Source: Dermatemys mawii (lineage: Eukaryota > Chordata > Testudines > Dermatemydidae). Taken from it: a stretch of 64,000 bases of DNA. This document shows positions 13,668-22,952 of this stretch, in pieces (positions within the stretch are counted from its first letter, which is position 1; each line of letters begins with the position of its first letter). The stretch lies in contig ML677335.1 in NCBI GenBank assembly GCA_007922305.1, forward strand, positions 40,920,949-40,984,948, in the 5' to 3' direction. The position numbers and the translations under genes are program-made. The notes beneath the pieces are model-generated. The model searched no databases and had not been told where the DNA came from. It saw only the letters and a list, made by a program, of their open reading frames with translations.

Positions 13668-13945
13668 CAAGCACCTTAGAGACTAACAAATGTATTTGGG
13701 CATAAGCTTTCATGAGCTATAACCCACTTCATCGAATGCATGGAATGAAAAATATAGTAAGCAGGTATAAATATACAGCACATGAAAAGACAGGAGTTGC
13801 CTTACTACGTGAGGGGTCAGTGCTAACAAGGCCAATTCAATTAGGGTGAATGTGGCCCATTCCCAACTGTTGACAAGAAGGGGTGAATATCAACAGAGGG
13901 GAGATGACTTTTTGTAGTGCTAACAAGGCCAATTCAATCATATGG
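13668..13945 (-). mobile_element. Penelope-like element fragment (3' region), antisense
   Basis: Read on the minus strand this contains the phrases gaagtgggttatagctcatg, aaagcttatgcccaaatac and gttagtctctaag, which match the 3' end of a repeat very common in turtles. I associate it with Penelope-like elements because fuller copies encode a GIY-YIG-like C-terminus further upstream; that part is absent here. A 97-bp unit starting gtgctaacaaggccaattca is present at 13820 and begins again at 13917. Class assignment is from memory. Confidence 0.55.
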
Positions 13946-14304
13946 GCCCATGGTTGACCAATATTTAGGAACATGAGCCTGGCTCCTCCCATGTTTGGGC
14001 TTACTGTGCTTTGAGGCAGGGGTCCCATGTTTCAGGAGGATGCAGGGTCCTGGGTGGCCTAGGGGGTTAGTAGGAAGCCTGGCCCCAGCAGCAGCAAGCA
14101 GCCTGGCCTCGGCCCACCATGCTGGCTCCTGGTTTCATGGAGGCAGTGGGCAGAAGCTTGAAAGAGGCAGGGTAGGGACTTGGGGCAGGGAGTGGAATGG
14201 GGGCAGGGAAGGGGCGGAGCAGGGGCAGGTTGCTCACTGCTGCCAGTGCCAGGCTCCCTGCTAGCCTTCCAGGCCACCCTGGCCTCCAAAGCATGGAGCA
14301 GGTG
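13946..14304. other. GC-rich block, probable repeat of unknown class
   Basis: Abrupt rise in GC with G-rich runs (gggcagggaaggggcggagcagg). It sits between the Penelope-like fragment and a CR1 tail, so it is probably transposon-derived. The open frames over it on both strands reflect composition and show no motif. Confidence 0.4.
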
Positions 14305-14345
14305 CAGTCTGACCCACTATGGCCATTCCTATGTTTTGCATGGGT
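14305..14345 (+). mobile_element. CR1 LINE 3'-end scrap
   Basis: The phrase gtctgacccactatggccat followed by tcctatgttt is the sense-strand counterpart of the CR1 3' ends found antisense near 16500, 19140 and 40590. Only the last few tens of bases are recognisable. Confidence 0.45.
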
Positions 14346-15239
14346 AAGTCGTCATCTTTTTTGGAAATGATGAAGCTGTTTAGAATGTGACAAAACAGGG
14401 TGAATAGCAACATTTTGCAATATACTAACAGAGAATATTTTCACATCACATATTCTTAATTGTCAACCTCACTCGGAAGTGATTGTAACAGTTTCCTATA
14501 TTTTCTACTGAAGTTTACTAACCAGATCAATCTTACACTGAAGGTTCTGTACCAGTAGCAGTAGATTGCATGTCCACAGTTTGTGCTGAATAGTGTGTAG
14601 CTATAAATGTATGTGAATTTCTAATATAATGCTTCTCCCTTTGTAAGCTTTTGTACAGTTTCCCTGATAGAAGGTATTAATTTATAATTGTTTATCAGTG
14701 CAGTAGACGACCTTAAAACAGTATAGAAACTAGTTTTTTAATTCGGTGACATATTAGTGTTCGAGATAATACAGAACTTCATCCATACTGAGTTTCAAAC
14801 AAAGTGTTCACTATACAAAAATGGCAATTTTGATATTAACATATAGCTCTAATTTATATCCCATTTAGCACAAATCTGTATCCTTACACAAAATGACACA
14901 CAGTGGTAGAAGGGGTGGGAATGCTAACAGTATACTTTGGGAAGTTACTTCTACAGGGAAGTTGAACACATGGGGGATACAAAGCAACTAAACCTTACAT
15001 CAAAAAGACTCTCGACAAATAATACATTTTTTAACATTTGTGGAAAATCAGAAGAATGCAAACCTATCAAAGCCACCAGTGCTGGACAGAATTCTGTGAT
15101 GCTGGCAACAGAACCCAGGAGAGATGAATTGTATTGACAGGTACTGGATGAGTTTTCTAGTTTTGATAATGTGCCACTAATACTCTCTCTTAGGAGTTAT
15201 CTTCAAAACTACGTAAGCAAGTCAAATTTACATATGTCA
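14346..15239. other. Noncoding stretch upstream of the CXC-type fossil
   Basis: AT-rich, with no recognised repeat or gene. It may include the undetermined 5' end of the element that follows. Confidence 0.4.
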
Positions 15240-16487
15240 GAGTTGTACTGAACCCAGGAAAGAAAACACTCACTCAATCTGATCAGCGAGCATCATATTC
15301 ACCTGCTTCCATGGCCACCAGAGCAAGCATGTCCTCCAGTGACTGGTCCTGTTGCATTGTCTGCTTTAGACAAAACAAGCACACAAGGAGGACAAGCAGC
15401 ATCATGAAATAGAAACATTTGAGAGAGCAACCACCTAAGGGAGGCTGCACTTGAAAGAGGCAATTATGACAGGTTGTGCAGAATATCTGTGGAAGACTTG
15501 ATTGCTAAGGATACACTTTATCATGCACTGTGCCTTTCTCTCTACTTGAGTAAAATGAATCAAAGCAAAATCATCTAGGTACACTGCAACAATGCAGTCA
15601 CCTTAGGACACTGCATTTGATCAGCTGATAGATGAAACAAACAATGATCTTATATACAAGAGGCTCTTCTCCTGTCCCAGATGCTACACAGGTATAAAAC
15701 TCATGTTCCCTCTGATGTAGAGACTACAGGGATATTCCAGTAGCAAATTACAGGCAAGATTTTTTAAAAAATATTGTGGTTCTGCAATTAAATTCCATGC
15801 ACAGCATGGACAAGCAAAGACTACCATTGTTCTCTATGCAGCACAACAACATTAGTCAGGGCTATACAAGCTGCTAGTAATCTGAAGCAGGAACTTAAAT
15901 CATCCAAACGTTTGGTGGATGTTCTTCTTGCAACTGAGCCGAAGGATAGCTTCCAAATGTACAAGTGGTTTTCTACAATGCCACCTCAATCCTTCAGTGT
16001 AAAACAGCCAAAATGAAAGCCTCAGAATATTATCCCAAGGCAGGTGATTGTCCTTTGGGTGACAGAGGCATATAATTCAGTCAGCAATGAGTATCATCCT
16101 TCAGAAGATATTTTAAAAAGGTGCCTCTCATCTGCAGAGTGCATAGTATTTAACAGCTCCAAAATTATCTCACTACTCCATGTAAGCCTTGCCTGCAAAA
16201 CTACAGTGTGAATTTGAGTCTCACAATTTAATTGACATACTACATCTTCATGGATTCTTCATCAATTATGACAAGCTGTGGTAGTTCATCACTAGTGCTG
16301 AAAAAACTGAAAAATGACTTCTGTGAGGTGCATTCATTCCGAATAGAATTGTACTCTCTCATGCTGGTGGAAATCTCTTCTATGAAGGAGAGGATAATAC
16401 AGATTTCAACCTGAGACCACCGACAGAAACAATACCTTCCAGTCCATAGTCAGAGAGGTGTTTCAATAACAGCCTGCAGATAGTCCA

Positions 16488-16745
16488 GCATAACAACATA
16501 AAAACGGTCATACTGGGGCAGATCAATGGTCCAAACCCAGTATCCTGTCTTCTAACAGTGGCCAATGCTAGGTCCTTGGGAGGGAACGAACAGAACAGCA
16601 ATCAAGTGATCTATCTCCTGTTGTCCACTCCCAGCTTCCGGCAATCAGAGGTGAAACATCCAGAGAAAGGGATTGAATCCCTGACCCTCTTGGCTACTAG
16701 CTATTGATGGACTTTTCCTCCACAAACTTAACTAATTCTTAGAAA
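16488..16745 (-). mobile_element. Old CR1 LINE 3' end inserted in the CXC-type fossil
   Basis: Antisense CR1 3' region: cataacaacataaaaacggtc, ccagtatcctgtcttc, cagtggccaatgctagg, then cttttcctccacaaacttaa. Clearly more diverged than the copies at 19138 and 40583, so probably an older insertion. Coding pieces of the fossil protein lie on both sides. Confidence 0.75.
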
Positions 16746-17172
16746 TATAACTGAAGGGTGGGAAAGAAAAGTCACTTACTCTACACCCAGGCAATCAGAG
16801 TCTCTCATACAAAGTACAGCATTTGAAAAATCTAGAGCGTATCCAGAACAAGCTTGCCATGAAAAAGTACTTGAGAAAATAAAGTCGTCACCTACAAATG
16901 AATGCTGTCCAAGATCTCTCATGGTGTCTTTTAAGACTACTACCCTCATGATATCCTACCAATACCAAACAACAGAGATATTATTCACATTCAGATGAGT
17001 CCATTTTGGACTATTTTCAACCACAAACTTGCACTAAAGAAGAGCATCTATACAGCAGTTGCATATGTACCTATTGTGGATGCCAAGCCAGCTGATATGG
17101 CCACAGTCTATACTACAGGGCTGAAATAGGAGAAAAATATCAGCAGTTTTAGGACAACATGCTGTTCACACC

Positions 17173-17610
17173 GTGAATCAGCAGCTGTGTGCTGTTACTG
17201 AACAAGTGAAATGGAGTCTCCTCACACAAACTTGGTACCAATGTGATGTGCCTTGGTGGTTTTTAATACCCTGTGCCGTGGTATTGCCTGTATTTGGAAA
17301 TTTTGGAGAGACAGGATTACCACACCTTATTGATTCTGATGTGCATGCAACTCATACTAGAGATCAAATGCTTGCTACTAAACAATTCAGCCATGCTTTG
17401 TGTGGCTTGATTCTAGCATCTGAAGCCATGACTGCTCTGAAACTTTGTCCATTTGTTAAATGGTGTGAGCAAGAAGTTGGTATTCACGTAGTTCCACAAT
17501 TGTCTGGCAAATGTTGGCTGATACTCAAAAGGTGTTTGAGTCTGAAGACACTGAGTCCTTACAATATGTCATTAAGAAGCCTCATTATGCTGCACCTCAG
17601 CATATGCTAG
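17173..17610 (+). pseudogene. Longest surviving open segment of the CXC-type fossil
   Basis: A 145-codon open stretch without an ATG start (it opens with GTG). Residues about 50-96, HLIDSDVHATHTRDQ to about ASEAMTALK, read like a conserved block of the family; the last third is out of frame relative to the ancestral reading, because another frame gives IKKPHYAAPQHMLALLEEF at 17573-17632. It is a remnant of a longer gene. Confidence 0.6.
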
Positions 17611-18354
17611 CACTACTGGAGGAATTTCAGACATGAGGCTATGGCGAGTCTCCTATATTAAGGTACTGGGATCATTTTCTCCAGGTTATGTAGATACTAC
17701 TTCTATATGTCCATGCAGAGCAAGAGGATGATTGGAAACAATCTACACCTACAGCTTCTGTTCTACCTTACTGCAAACAGGCCCAACTATGCCAGGTGAC
17801 TAGCATATTCTATATATTCTATATCTATATTCCTGATACGTTAAGTCTCCCTGAAAAGTAAACACGGCTTCTGAATCTGGGGAATTTACTGTGCATCAGG
17901 ATCTAGGTTCTTTCAATGGAATTTGCAGTGACATGAAAACCGAGAAAGACTCAAAGGGCAACAGAGGGATTATAGGGCTGATAAGAAAGAAGCCAGCCCT
18001 TGCCAGATGGATGTTCACAAGCTCTGTCCTGAGTGACTATGCAAAAAGCTATGACAGAGTGAAGTGGTAGTGAAGACAAAGTCCACAAACAAACCCTTGT
18101 TTCTGCACTGAAGACGGATGAATAACATGTTCCGGCTCTTAAGTCATCAACAATATGACAAACCAGTTTGACCTTAAATCACATCCAGAGGAGCTTATCA
18201 CATATCTATGGGAAAACATGTAACATCAGATATACAAGAGTCTCTTCTGAAAATAGTAGTTATTGGTGAAGAACAAATGGAAAGATTTGGGAGAGAGATA
18301 CTTGATTCCGAAGGGAAATGTAGCCTCCTTGCCCAGTTAAACAACAGGCAGCCT

Positions 18355-18483
18355 GTTTAAAACAATCATAAATAAGGATTTCTTCACACAAAGCACAATC
18401 TGTGGAACTCTTTGCCAGGGATGTTGTGAAGGCCAAAACCATTACTGGTTCAAAAAGAACTAGATAAATTCATGGAGGATAGG
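18355..18483 (+). mobile_element. CR1 LINE ORF2 C-terminal fragment inserted in the fossil
   Basis: Sense-strand CR1 signature just before the 3' UTR: NLWNSLPGML, then LVQKELDKFMED with one frame change. The same protein end occurs antisense at 40780-40930. The fossil protein resumes directly after it at about 18484 (FGSGTKTFADMAKM). Confidence 0.7.
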
Positions 18484-19137
18484 TCCTTTGGTTCTGGCAC
18501 CAAAACATTTGCTGACATGGCCAAGATGACCACATTTAAGCAAGGAAGGAACCACCACAGCAGCTATCACTTCAGAAACTGTTTTCACCAGAATCCTGTT
18601 TTTAGCAAGATGTAGAGATATTGTTTCAGTGGAAACTTTTCTTAGTCACATATCAGGACCTGTGTCTGCGTCCCTCTTCCATGATGATGGACCAACAAGA
18701 AGAACAGACAAAGAAGAATTAGGGCATCAACTGGGAGCTCAAAATGAAAGACTATGAGCTAAGAGCATGCAACAGAGAAACCACAGTGTACATCAGAGAT
18801 CTCATGACTGTCTTACAAATGATGGCTGGAGACAAATTCCACACATTATTAATTGGCCACTGAGTAATTGAGACAAGGATTTGACAAAATTAATTCTGTA
18901 ATTGAAGTCTTTGACAGGTTTGACAATATTAACACTGTGAAAACTGCAGACCAACAGCACCAGACAGGATCTCAGGTTGGATGCAAGAAATACCAGGTAG
19001 ACACTCTTCACCTCCATTGTAAAAGTTTGTAAACATGGCATCCAACAAGCAGTCACTTGTAAAATTCCTCTGTGAATATATGATTGAAAACACACCTGAG
19101 TGTGTAGGAGCATACAACAAATACTCCTAACATAACA

Positions 19138-19328
19138 CATAAGAACATAAAAAGGGCCGTACTGGGTCAGACCAAAGGTCCATCTAGCCCAGTATCCTGT
19201 CTAGCGACAGTGGCCAATGCCAGGTGCCCCGGAGTGAGTGAACCTAACAGGTAAAGATCAAGTGATCTCTCTCCTGCCATCCATCACCCGCCTCTGAAAA
19301 ACAGAGGCTAGGGACACCATTCCTTAAT
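19138..19328 (-). mobile_element. CR1 LINE 3' end inserted in the CXC-type fossil
   Basis: Antisense CR1 3' UTR: taagaacataaaaagggccg, gtactgggtcagacc, catctagcccagtatcc, agtggccaatgccaggtgcc, aaacagaggctagggacacc. It is nearly identical to 40583-40770. It splits the fossil frame between the piece ending near 19130 and the piece starting near 19329. Confidence 0.88.
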
Positions 19329-19825
19329 ATCCTCTTTGCTGGAAGCTTCTCCAATGGTGAAGTAGAAAAGTCTGTCATCAGTAAAGATTTTGAAGAAGCC
19401 CAAGATTTGTACAGTACTCAAAAGGAAGCAGGCAAAGGGATGTTTTTGCATGCTGTATATGCCATATATGGCATATGGCTTTTGGGTCTGTTGGCATCAA
19501 AAGAAATCATAGTAATTAGAACCCCAATATAGATATTATAATCCTTGCTGTTCACTACTTTCCAAAAATGAAACACACAGATAACATACGGATTGAATCA
19601 GGCACTGCTACCAGCACAACTAATAAATATCACTTCATACCTGTGTGTGCAATTTCTGATGCACTGACTCCTGACTATGGCAACATATTTCCTACTGTAC
19701 ACACATTACAGGATGTGACTGTGTCATCCCTATTTGGTACTGGGCGGAAAAAAATCTGTGTTGAATGTTATCAAAACAAGGGGATCTTATCACTTCAGAG
19801 ATCTTACGCAAGTGGGAGAGAGTGA
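19329..19825 (+). pseudogene. Nuclease-like module of the CXC-type fossil
   Basis: The frame reads ILFAGSFSNGEVEKSVI, then TQKEAGKGMFLHAVYA, then a degenerate IIVIRTPI-stop-ILIILAVHYF stretch, then IPVCAISDALTPDYGNIFP and HTLQDVTVSSLFGTGRKK. In the family these blocks look like an acidic EEADTRM motif, a DTDV motif and a TGCDxTSxFxGIGKK motif, whose order resembles the catalytic and helical-arch-side motifs of FEN/XPG (PIN-like) nucleases. That functional reading is my inference. In this copy the key acidic residues are mostly lost. Confidence 0.5.
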
Positions 19826-20106
19826 CAGACAAGCCACAATTTCTGCAAGCAAGTAGGTAATAGTGCTCTGTGACCAGAGAGGGAAAAGAAAGGAGACCCA
19901 TAGGGACCTGAATTGCTTGTGCCTTAATCTAACCACCAAAAAAGACAAGTCTGTGGTCAAACACCCACCAGGTAAGAACGGTTTTGAAAAGCACATCAAA
20001 ACAGGATCTTGGCAAACAAAGATATGGATATCTTCATAGATAAACCAGATACTGGATCAACAAAGCCACATAGAGACAAAAAAATGTGGATGATGAATAA
20101 CTTGCT

Positions 20107-20319
20107 GTGTTCTCCAACGGTCTGGTGGCATCTGAGATTCTACAAGACCTCATCTGTGCCGGTACCAATAGGACTCACTGCACAAGCAACTGTGTCAGTA
20201 GACAGAACAACATTCTCTGCAATGAACTATGTACAAGCCAAGGCAACAAAGATTGTGGTGACCCACCCATGCTTGGCAGAGGTTGTAATGATGAACAGGA
20301 TGGCAATGATGTTGACTAG
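20107..20319 (+). pseudogene. C-terminal cysteine-rich (CXC-like) end of the fossil protein
   Basis: An open 70-codon segment with LVASEILQDLIC and then a cysteine series (THCTSNC, NNILCNELC, NKDCGDP) with spacing like Tesmin/TSO1 CXC motifs, a Zn-binding DNA-contacting fold. It ends in an acidic tail (NDEQDGNDVD) before a TAG at 20317-20319. At least one expected cysteine has been replaced (CVSRQ). Typical C-terminus of this repeat-encoded family. Confidence 0.6.
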
Positions 20320-20342
20320 AAATGTCACCAGCGCTATTACAT

Positions 20343-20586
20343 TTCAATGATACCTATTAAAATGTATTAGGTTTAGTTTTACCCTTTAGGTTGCTGTTGT
20401 GATGCCTTGAGGTCACAAGGAACACCAGATTTTATATCTTGAAATACATACTCAAATTTACAGAAATTAATTCAAATATTTCATTGATCATTTTGTGTAT
20501 GGATGGTGTCACTGTGTATCCCTGTTTCTATGCTAATGGCACCACTTGACAGGTCCACATCAAACCTCACCTTAAAGTAGACATAC
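20343..20586. other. Noncoding DNA between the fossil and the Harbinger insertion
   Basis: AT-rich. It may be the 3' untranslated part of the CXC-type element. No terminal repeat was identified. Confidence 0.4.
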
Positions 20587-20589
20587 TAA

Positions 20590-20607
20590 GGCCATGGTTA
20601 CACTGGC
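20590..20607 (+). repeat. Harbinger left terminal inverted repeat
   Basis: ggccatggttacactggc, directly after TAA. Counterpart at 24588-24605. Confidence 0.85.
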
Positions 20608-20609
20608 AC

Positions 20610-20710
20610 TTTATAGCGCTATAAAGCCCCCAGGAGCGCTATAACCTACTACCCATCCACACTGGCAAGGCAGGTAGAGCACTATAACTGCAGAGTTATA
20701 GCGCTCCTGG
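20610..20710. promoter_or_regulatory. Harbinger left subterminal palindromes
   Basis: A perfect 16-bp palindrome tttatagcgctataaa lies at 20610-20625. Next, ccaggagcgctataac (20630-20645) and its exact reverse complement gttatagcgctcctgg (20695-20710) form a 16-bp inverted repeat with a 49-bp loop. AGCGCTAT also occurs near the right end (24529-24538). Repeated subterminal motifs are plausible binding sites for the Myb-like partner or transposase; that role is inferred. Confidence 0.65.
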
Positions 20711-21555
20711 TAATCCACCTCCGCATGGGGAATAAGGGCTGTAGTGCAGCTGCTGTAGCACTACAGTGAGAATGTGGACACCCACTGCGCATTAACTGGC
20801 CTCCAGCCCGTCCCATAATTCCGGTTCGAGCCACTCTGGTCATCACTTGTAAACTCTTTTGTCCTGTCCTCAGGTGACCACACATCAGACCCGCCCTTTA
20901 AAGTTCCAGGGAAATTTGAAAATCTCCTTCCTGTTTGCTCCAGCCAAGCGTGGTGTGCTCTCAGGAAATCTTTGCAAGTCATCATTCTGATAGATCATAA
21001 CTCCACGTGCCATGCCTCCTCGCAATAGGTGATCCCCAGCGTGGAGCAATAGCGAGGTGCTGGACCTCATCAGCTGTTGCGGGGAAGAGGCTGTTCAGTC
21101 TCAGCTGTGGTCTAGCCGCAGGAATTTTGATACCTATGGGCAGATATCACTGGTCTTGGCGGAAAGCGGCCATGAGTGGGACACTCTGCAGTGCTATGTT
21201 AAGGTAAAGGAGCTTAGGAATGCGTATTGCAAAGCCCGCGAGGCAAACAGCCGCTCCGGGGCAGCTCCGGTGACGTGCAGATTTTATAAGGAGCTGCACG
21301 CAATACTTGGTGGTGATCCTGCGGTCACTCCATCGACCACCACAGACACTTCTCAGCCCACCAGTGAATGGGGGGATGAGGAGGATGACAAAGAGGAGGA
21401 GGAAAAAGAAGAGGAGGAGGCGGCGGCAGCAGCGACCTAGGGCATGGAGGAGTCCCTGGACGCATGCAGCCAGGAGTTCTTCTCAAGCCAGGAGGAGGGC
21501 AGCCAGCCACAGCATCCGGCGATTGCAGGGGGCAGCGCAGCAGCGGATTGCAAAG

Positions 21556-22176
21556 GTAAAGCTATTTTTCTATTGGGAAGACAGGCAGCTTGGGGTGGAA
21601 AGGGATGCTTGCATGATTGCGTACATGTGGAATAGAGCATTGATGTTGTCTATCACATCGCGGTAATAGTCATCAGTAATCTCTTCAAAGGTCTCAATAA
21701 GAGCGCATGCTATGCGCCTGCGCAGGTTTCCCGGAACAGCCAGCGTGGCCCCAGTCCCGGTCCCAGTCACTAGTCCCTGCCACTGTGCTACAATGGGTGA
21801 GGGGAGCATTGCTGCACAGAAGCAAGCTGCATATGGCCCTGGGCAGAAGCCGCATCTCATTAGAATCCCCTCCCTTTCTTCCTCGGTGACCTGCAGCAGC
21901 GAGATATCTTCCAGGAGAAACACCTATGAAGAATGTTGTGACAGTGTTCAGAGTAGGGCTCCCGCCACTTCCCGGCACTCCCCCCACCCGCCGCCCCAGC
22001 ACAGCATGGCAGGGAAACAATCATTTCTCCTGCATCTAGAGAGGACTCACCATGGCATGGGCTCCGTTGTTGTCTGTGCTCTCTCTGTGGGACAGGCAAG
22101 TGGGGAATGCAGGGGAATCATAGGTATGTCTGCTGTTTACAAGGGAGCTACTGTTACATGTATCTTTTTCTTTTAG
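21556..22176 (+). other. Intron of the Harbinger Myb-like gene
   Basis: GT-AG intron supported by frame continuity across the junction and by a pyrimidine tract (tatctttttcttttag) at the 3' side. It is unusually GC-rich and holds an open, spliced-looking frame on the opposite strand. Confidence 0.75.
21570..22084 (-). CDS. Candidate antisense spliced ORF nested in the Myb-gene intron
   Basis: Minus strand. The 117-codon exon at 21923-21570 runs without a stop from a good acceptor (ttcttcatag|GTG, AG at 21925-21924) to TAG. It reads VFLLEDISLLQVTEEEREG at the start, RRRIACALIETFEEITDDYY in the middle and ends TPSCLSSQ. Upstream, a short exon candidate (22084-22051) begins after cctgtcccacag and ends GCC ATG before gtgagt, so splicing a 127-bp intron would give gccATGG, a strong start context, followed by the same frame: a 118-aa product. 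No domain is recognised. Unlike both sense genes it has no inactivating change in this stretch. It may be a real third Harbinger gene, a captured fragment or a chance frame. Confidence 0.4.
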
Positions 22177-22736
22177 AAGCATCGACCTTGAACCCTGTGC
22201 CATCGCTGTTACCAACAGCTGAGAGGCTGAGGCGACTGAGGAAGAGGCCACGAAGGAGCAAAGAGGATCTAGTACAGCAAGTAATGCAACAGGCTATAAT
22301 GGAGAATCGAATTGCACAGAGGTGGAGGGAGGACGAGAGCAAGTTGAGGGAGAAGGAGAACGCCATTCACCAGCAGAAAAGCACCGATAAGCTGCTCTCA
22401 TTACTGCAGCTTCAATTGCAGACTATGCAGCGCATTGCCACCCTTCAGGAGGAGAAGCACCGCGCTCTCCGCCCCCATTATCATTTGCCCCAAAACCCTT
22501 CCCCTTCGGGCCCTCTGTACCCTCCAGGCCACTATCATCAGCTATCTGGTTATCACCACTCACAGCTGCCTCCAACCCCTCTGTCTTCACCAAACAACCC
22601 CCAAACCCAGGACCCTTATCCACTGCAGTCAACCCCTAATAACACATCTTATTGCCCTCCGCAAATGGGGTTCGGGGGACATGGCAACTGGGAGGGCACT
22701 GGAGACTCAGAGATCCAGACATATTCCAATCTCTGA

Positions 22737-22952
22737 CTGACCCCACGACACCCCCATTGCACCTCCCCCCGCTTCCCCCTCACATGCATCAAAATCTTTT
22801 CTTTTAGCAACCGAAGTAGCTGTTGAATAAATGAATTGTCTTCTTAGTAAATGGGTTTCTTTATTCAGTGTACATAGATTATTAGTGGCTACAGAAAAGC
22901 AAATCCCTGTTCCTGTTAAAAGAACGCACACTCCCTCCCTCTGCACTTCCAT
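22737..22952. other. Intergenic region between the convergent Harbinger genes
   Basis: Holds a plus-strand AATAAA at 22824-22829, about 90 bp after the Myb-gene stop. On the minus strand, past the transposase stop at 22953, no clear AATAAA was spotted nearby. Confidence 0.55.

Larger units (their letters stand above)
15240..20342 (+). pseudogene. Decayed ~5-kb repeat-encoded protein with C-terminal CXC-like domain
   Basis: A long series of plus-strand peptide pieces in shifting frames, broken by many stops and frameshifts, reads in the order expected of one large protein family seen as multi-copy uncharacterised proteins in vertebrates and marine invertebrates. Readable pieces include EDLIAKDTLYHALC (about 15495), SSKLQARFFKKYCGSAIKFH (about 15740), DILHLHGFFINYDKL (about 16235), [15 protein letters not shown] (about 17075), HLIDSDVHATHTRDQ (about 17325), YARFLPV-like remnants (about 17790), GEFTVHQDLGSFNGICSDM (about 17880), RDIVSVETFLSHISGPV (about 18620), FHDDGPTRRTDKEELGHQL (about 18680), LVKFLCEYMIENTPE (about 19055), AVHYFPKMKHTDN (about 19550) and a Cys-rich C-terminus ending at 20319. 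Recognition of the family is from memory; its transposon class and name are not known to me. Three CR1 fragments interrupt it. Certainly dead. Termini were not found. Confidence 0.7.
21012..22736 (+). pseudogene. Myb/SANT-like accessory protein of Harbinger, two exons, disabled
   Basis: The partner protein binds element ends through a Myb/SANT-like trihelix and assists the transposase. The start ATG is at 21012 (MPPRNR, then a stop, then SPAWSNSEVLDLI). Exon 1 runs to 21555 and holds the DNA-binding domain (EEAVQSQLWSSRRNFDTYGQ to about ATCRFYKELHAIL region near 21305), then an acidic Glu/Asp tract and an Ala run. The donor caaag|gtaaag (21555/21556) and acceptor cttttag|aagc (22176/22177) join in frame as a GAA codon, a phase-1 intron of 621 bp. 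Exon 2 (22177-22736) gives a basic patch (RLRRLRKRPRRSKED), a coiled coil (about 22265-22460) and a Pro/Ser/Tyr-rich tail. Damage: TGA at 21030-21032 (likely from CGA) and TAG at 21438-21440 (likely from CAG). Otherwise the frame is open. Confidence 0.85.

Noticed and set aside
21307..21666. 119-codon plus-strand frame rich in arginine over the acidic part of the Myb-like gene
   Set aside because: Shifted reading of the GAG/GAA-rich tract; the true frame is fixed by the Myb domain upstream and by the splice junction.
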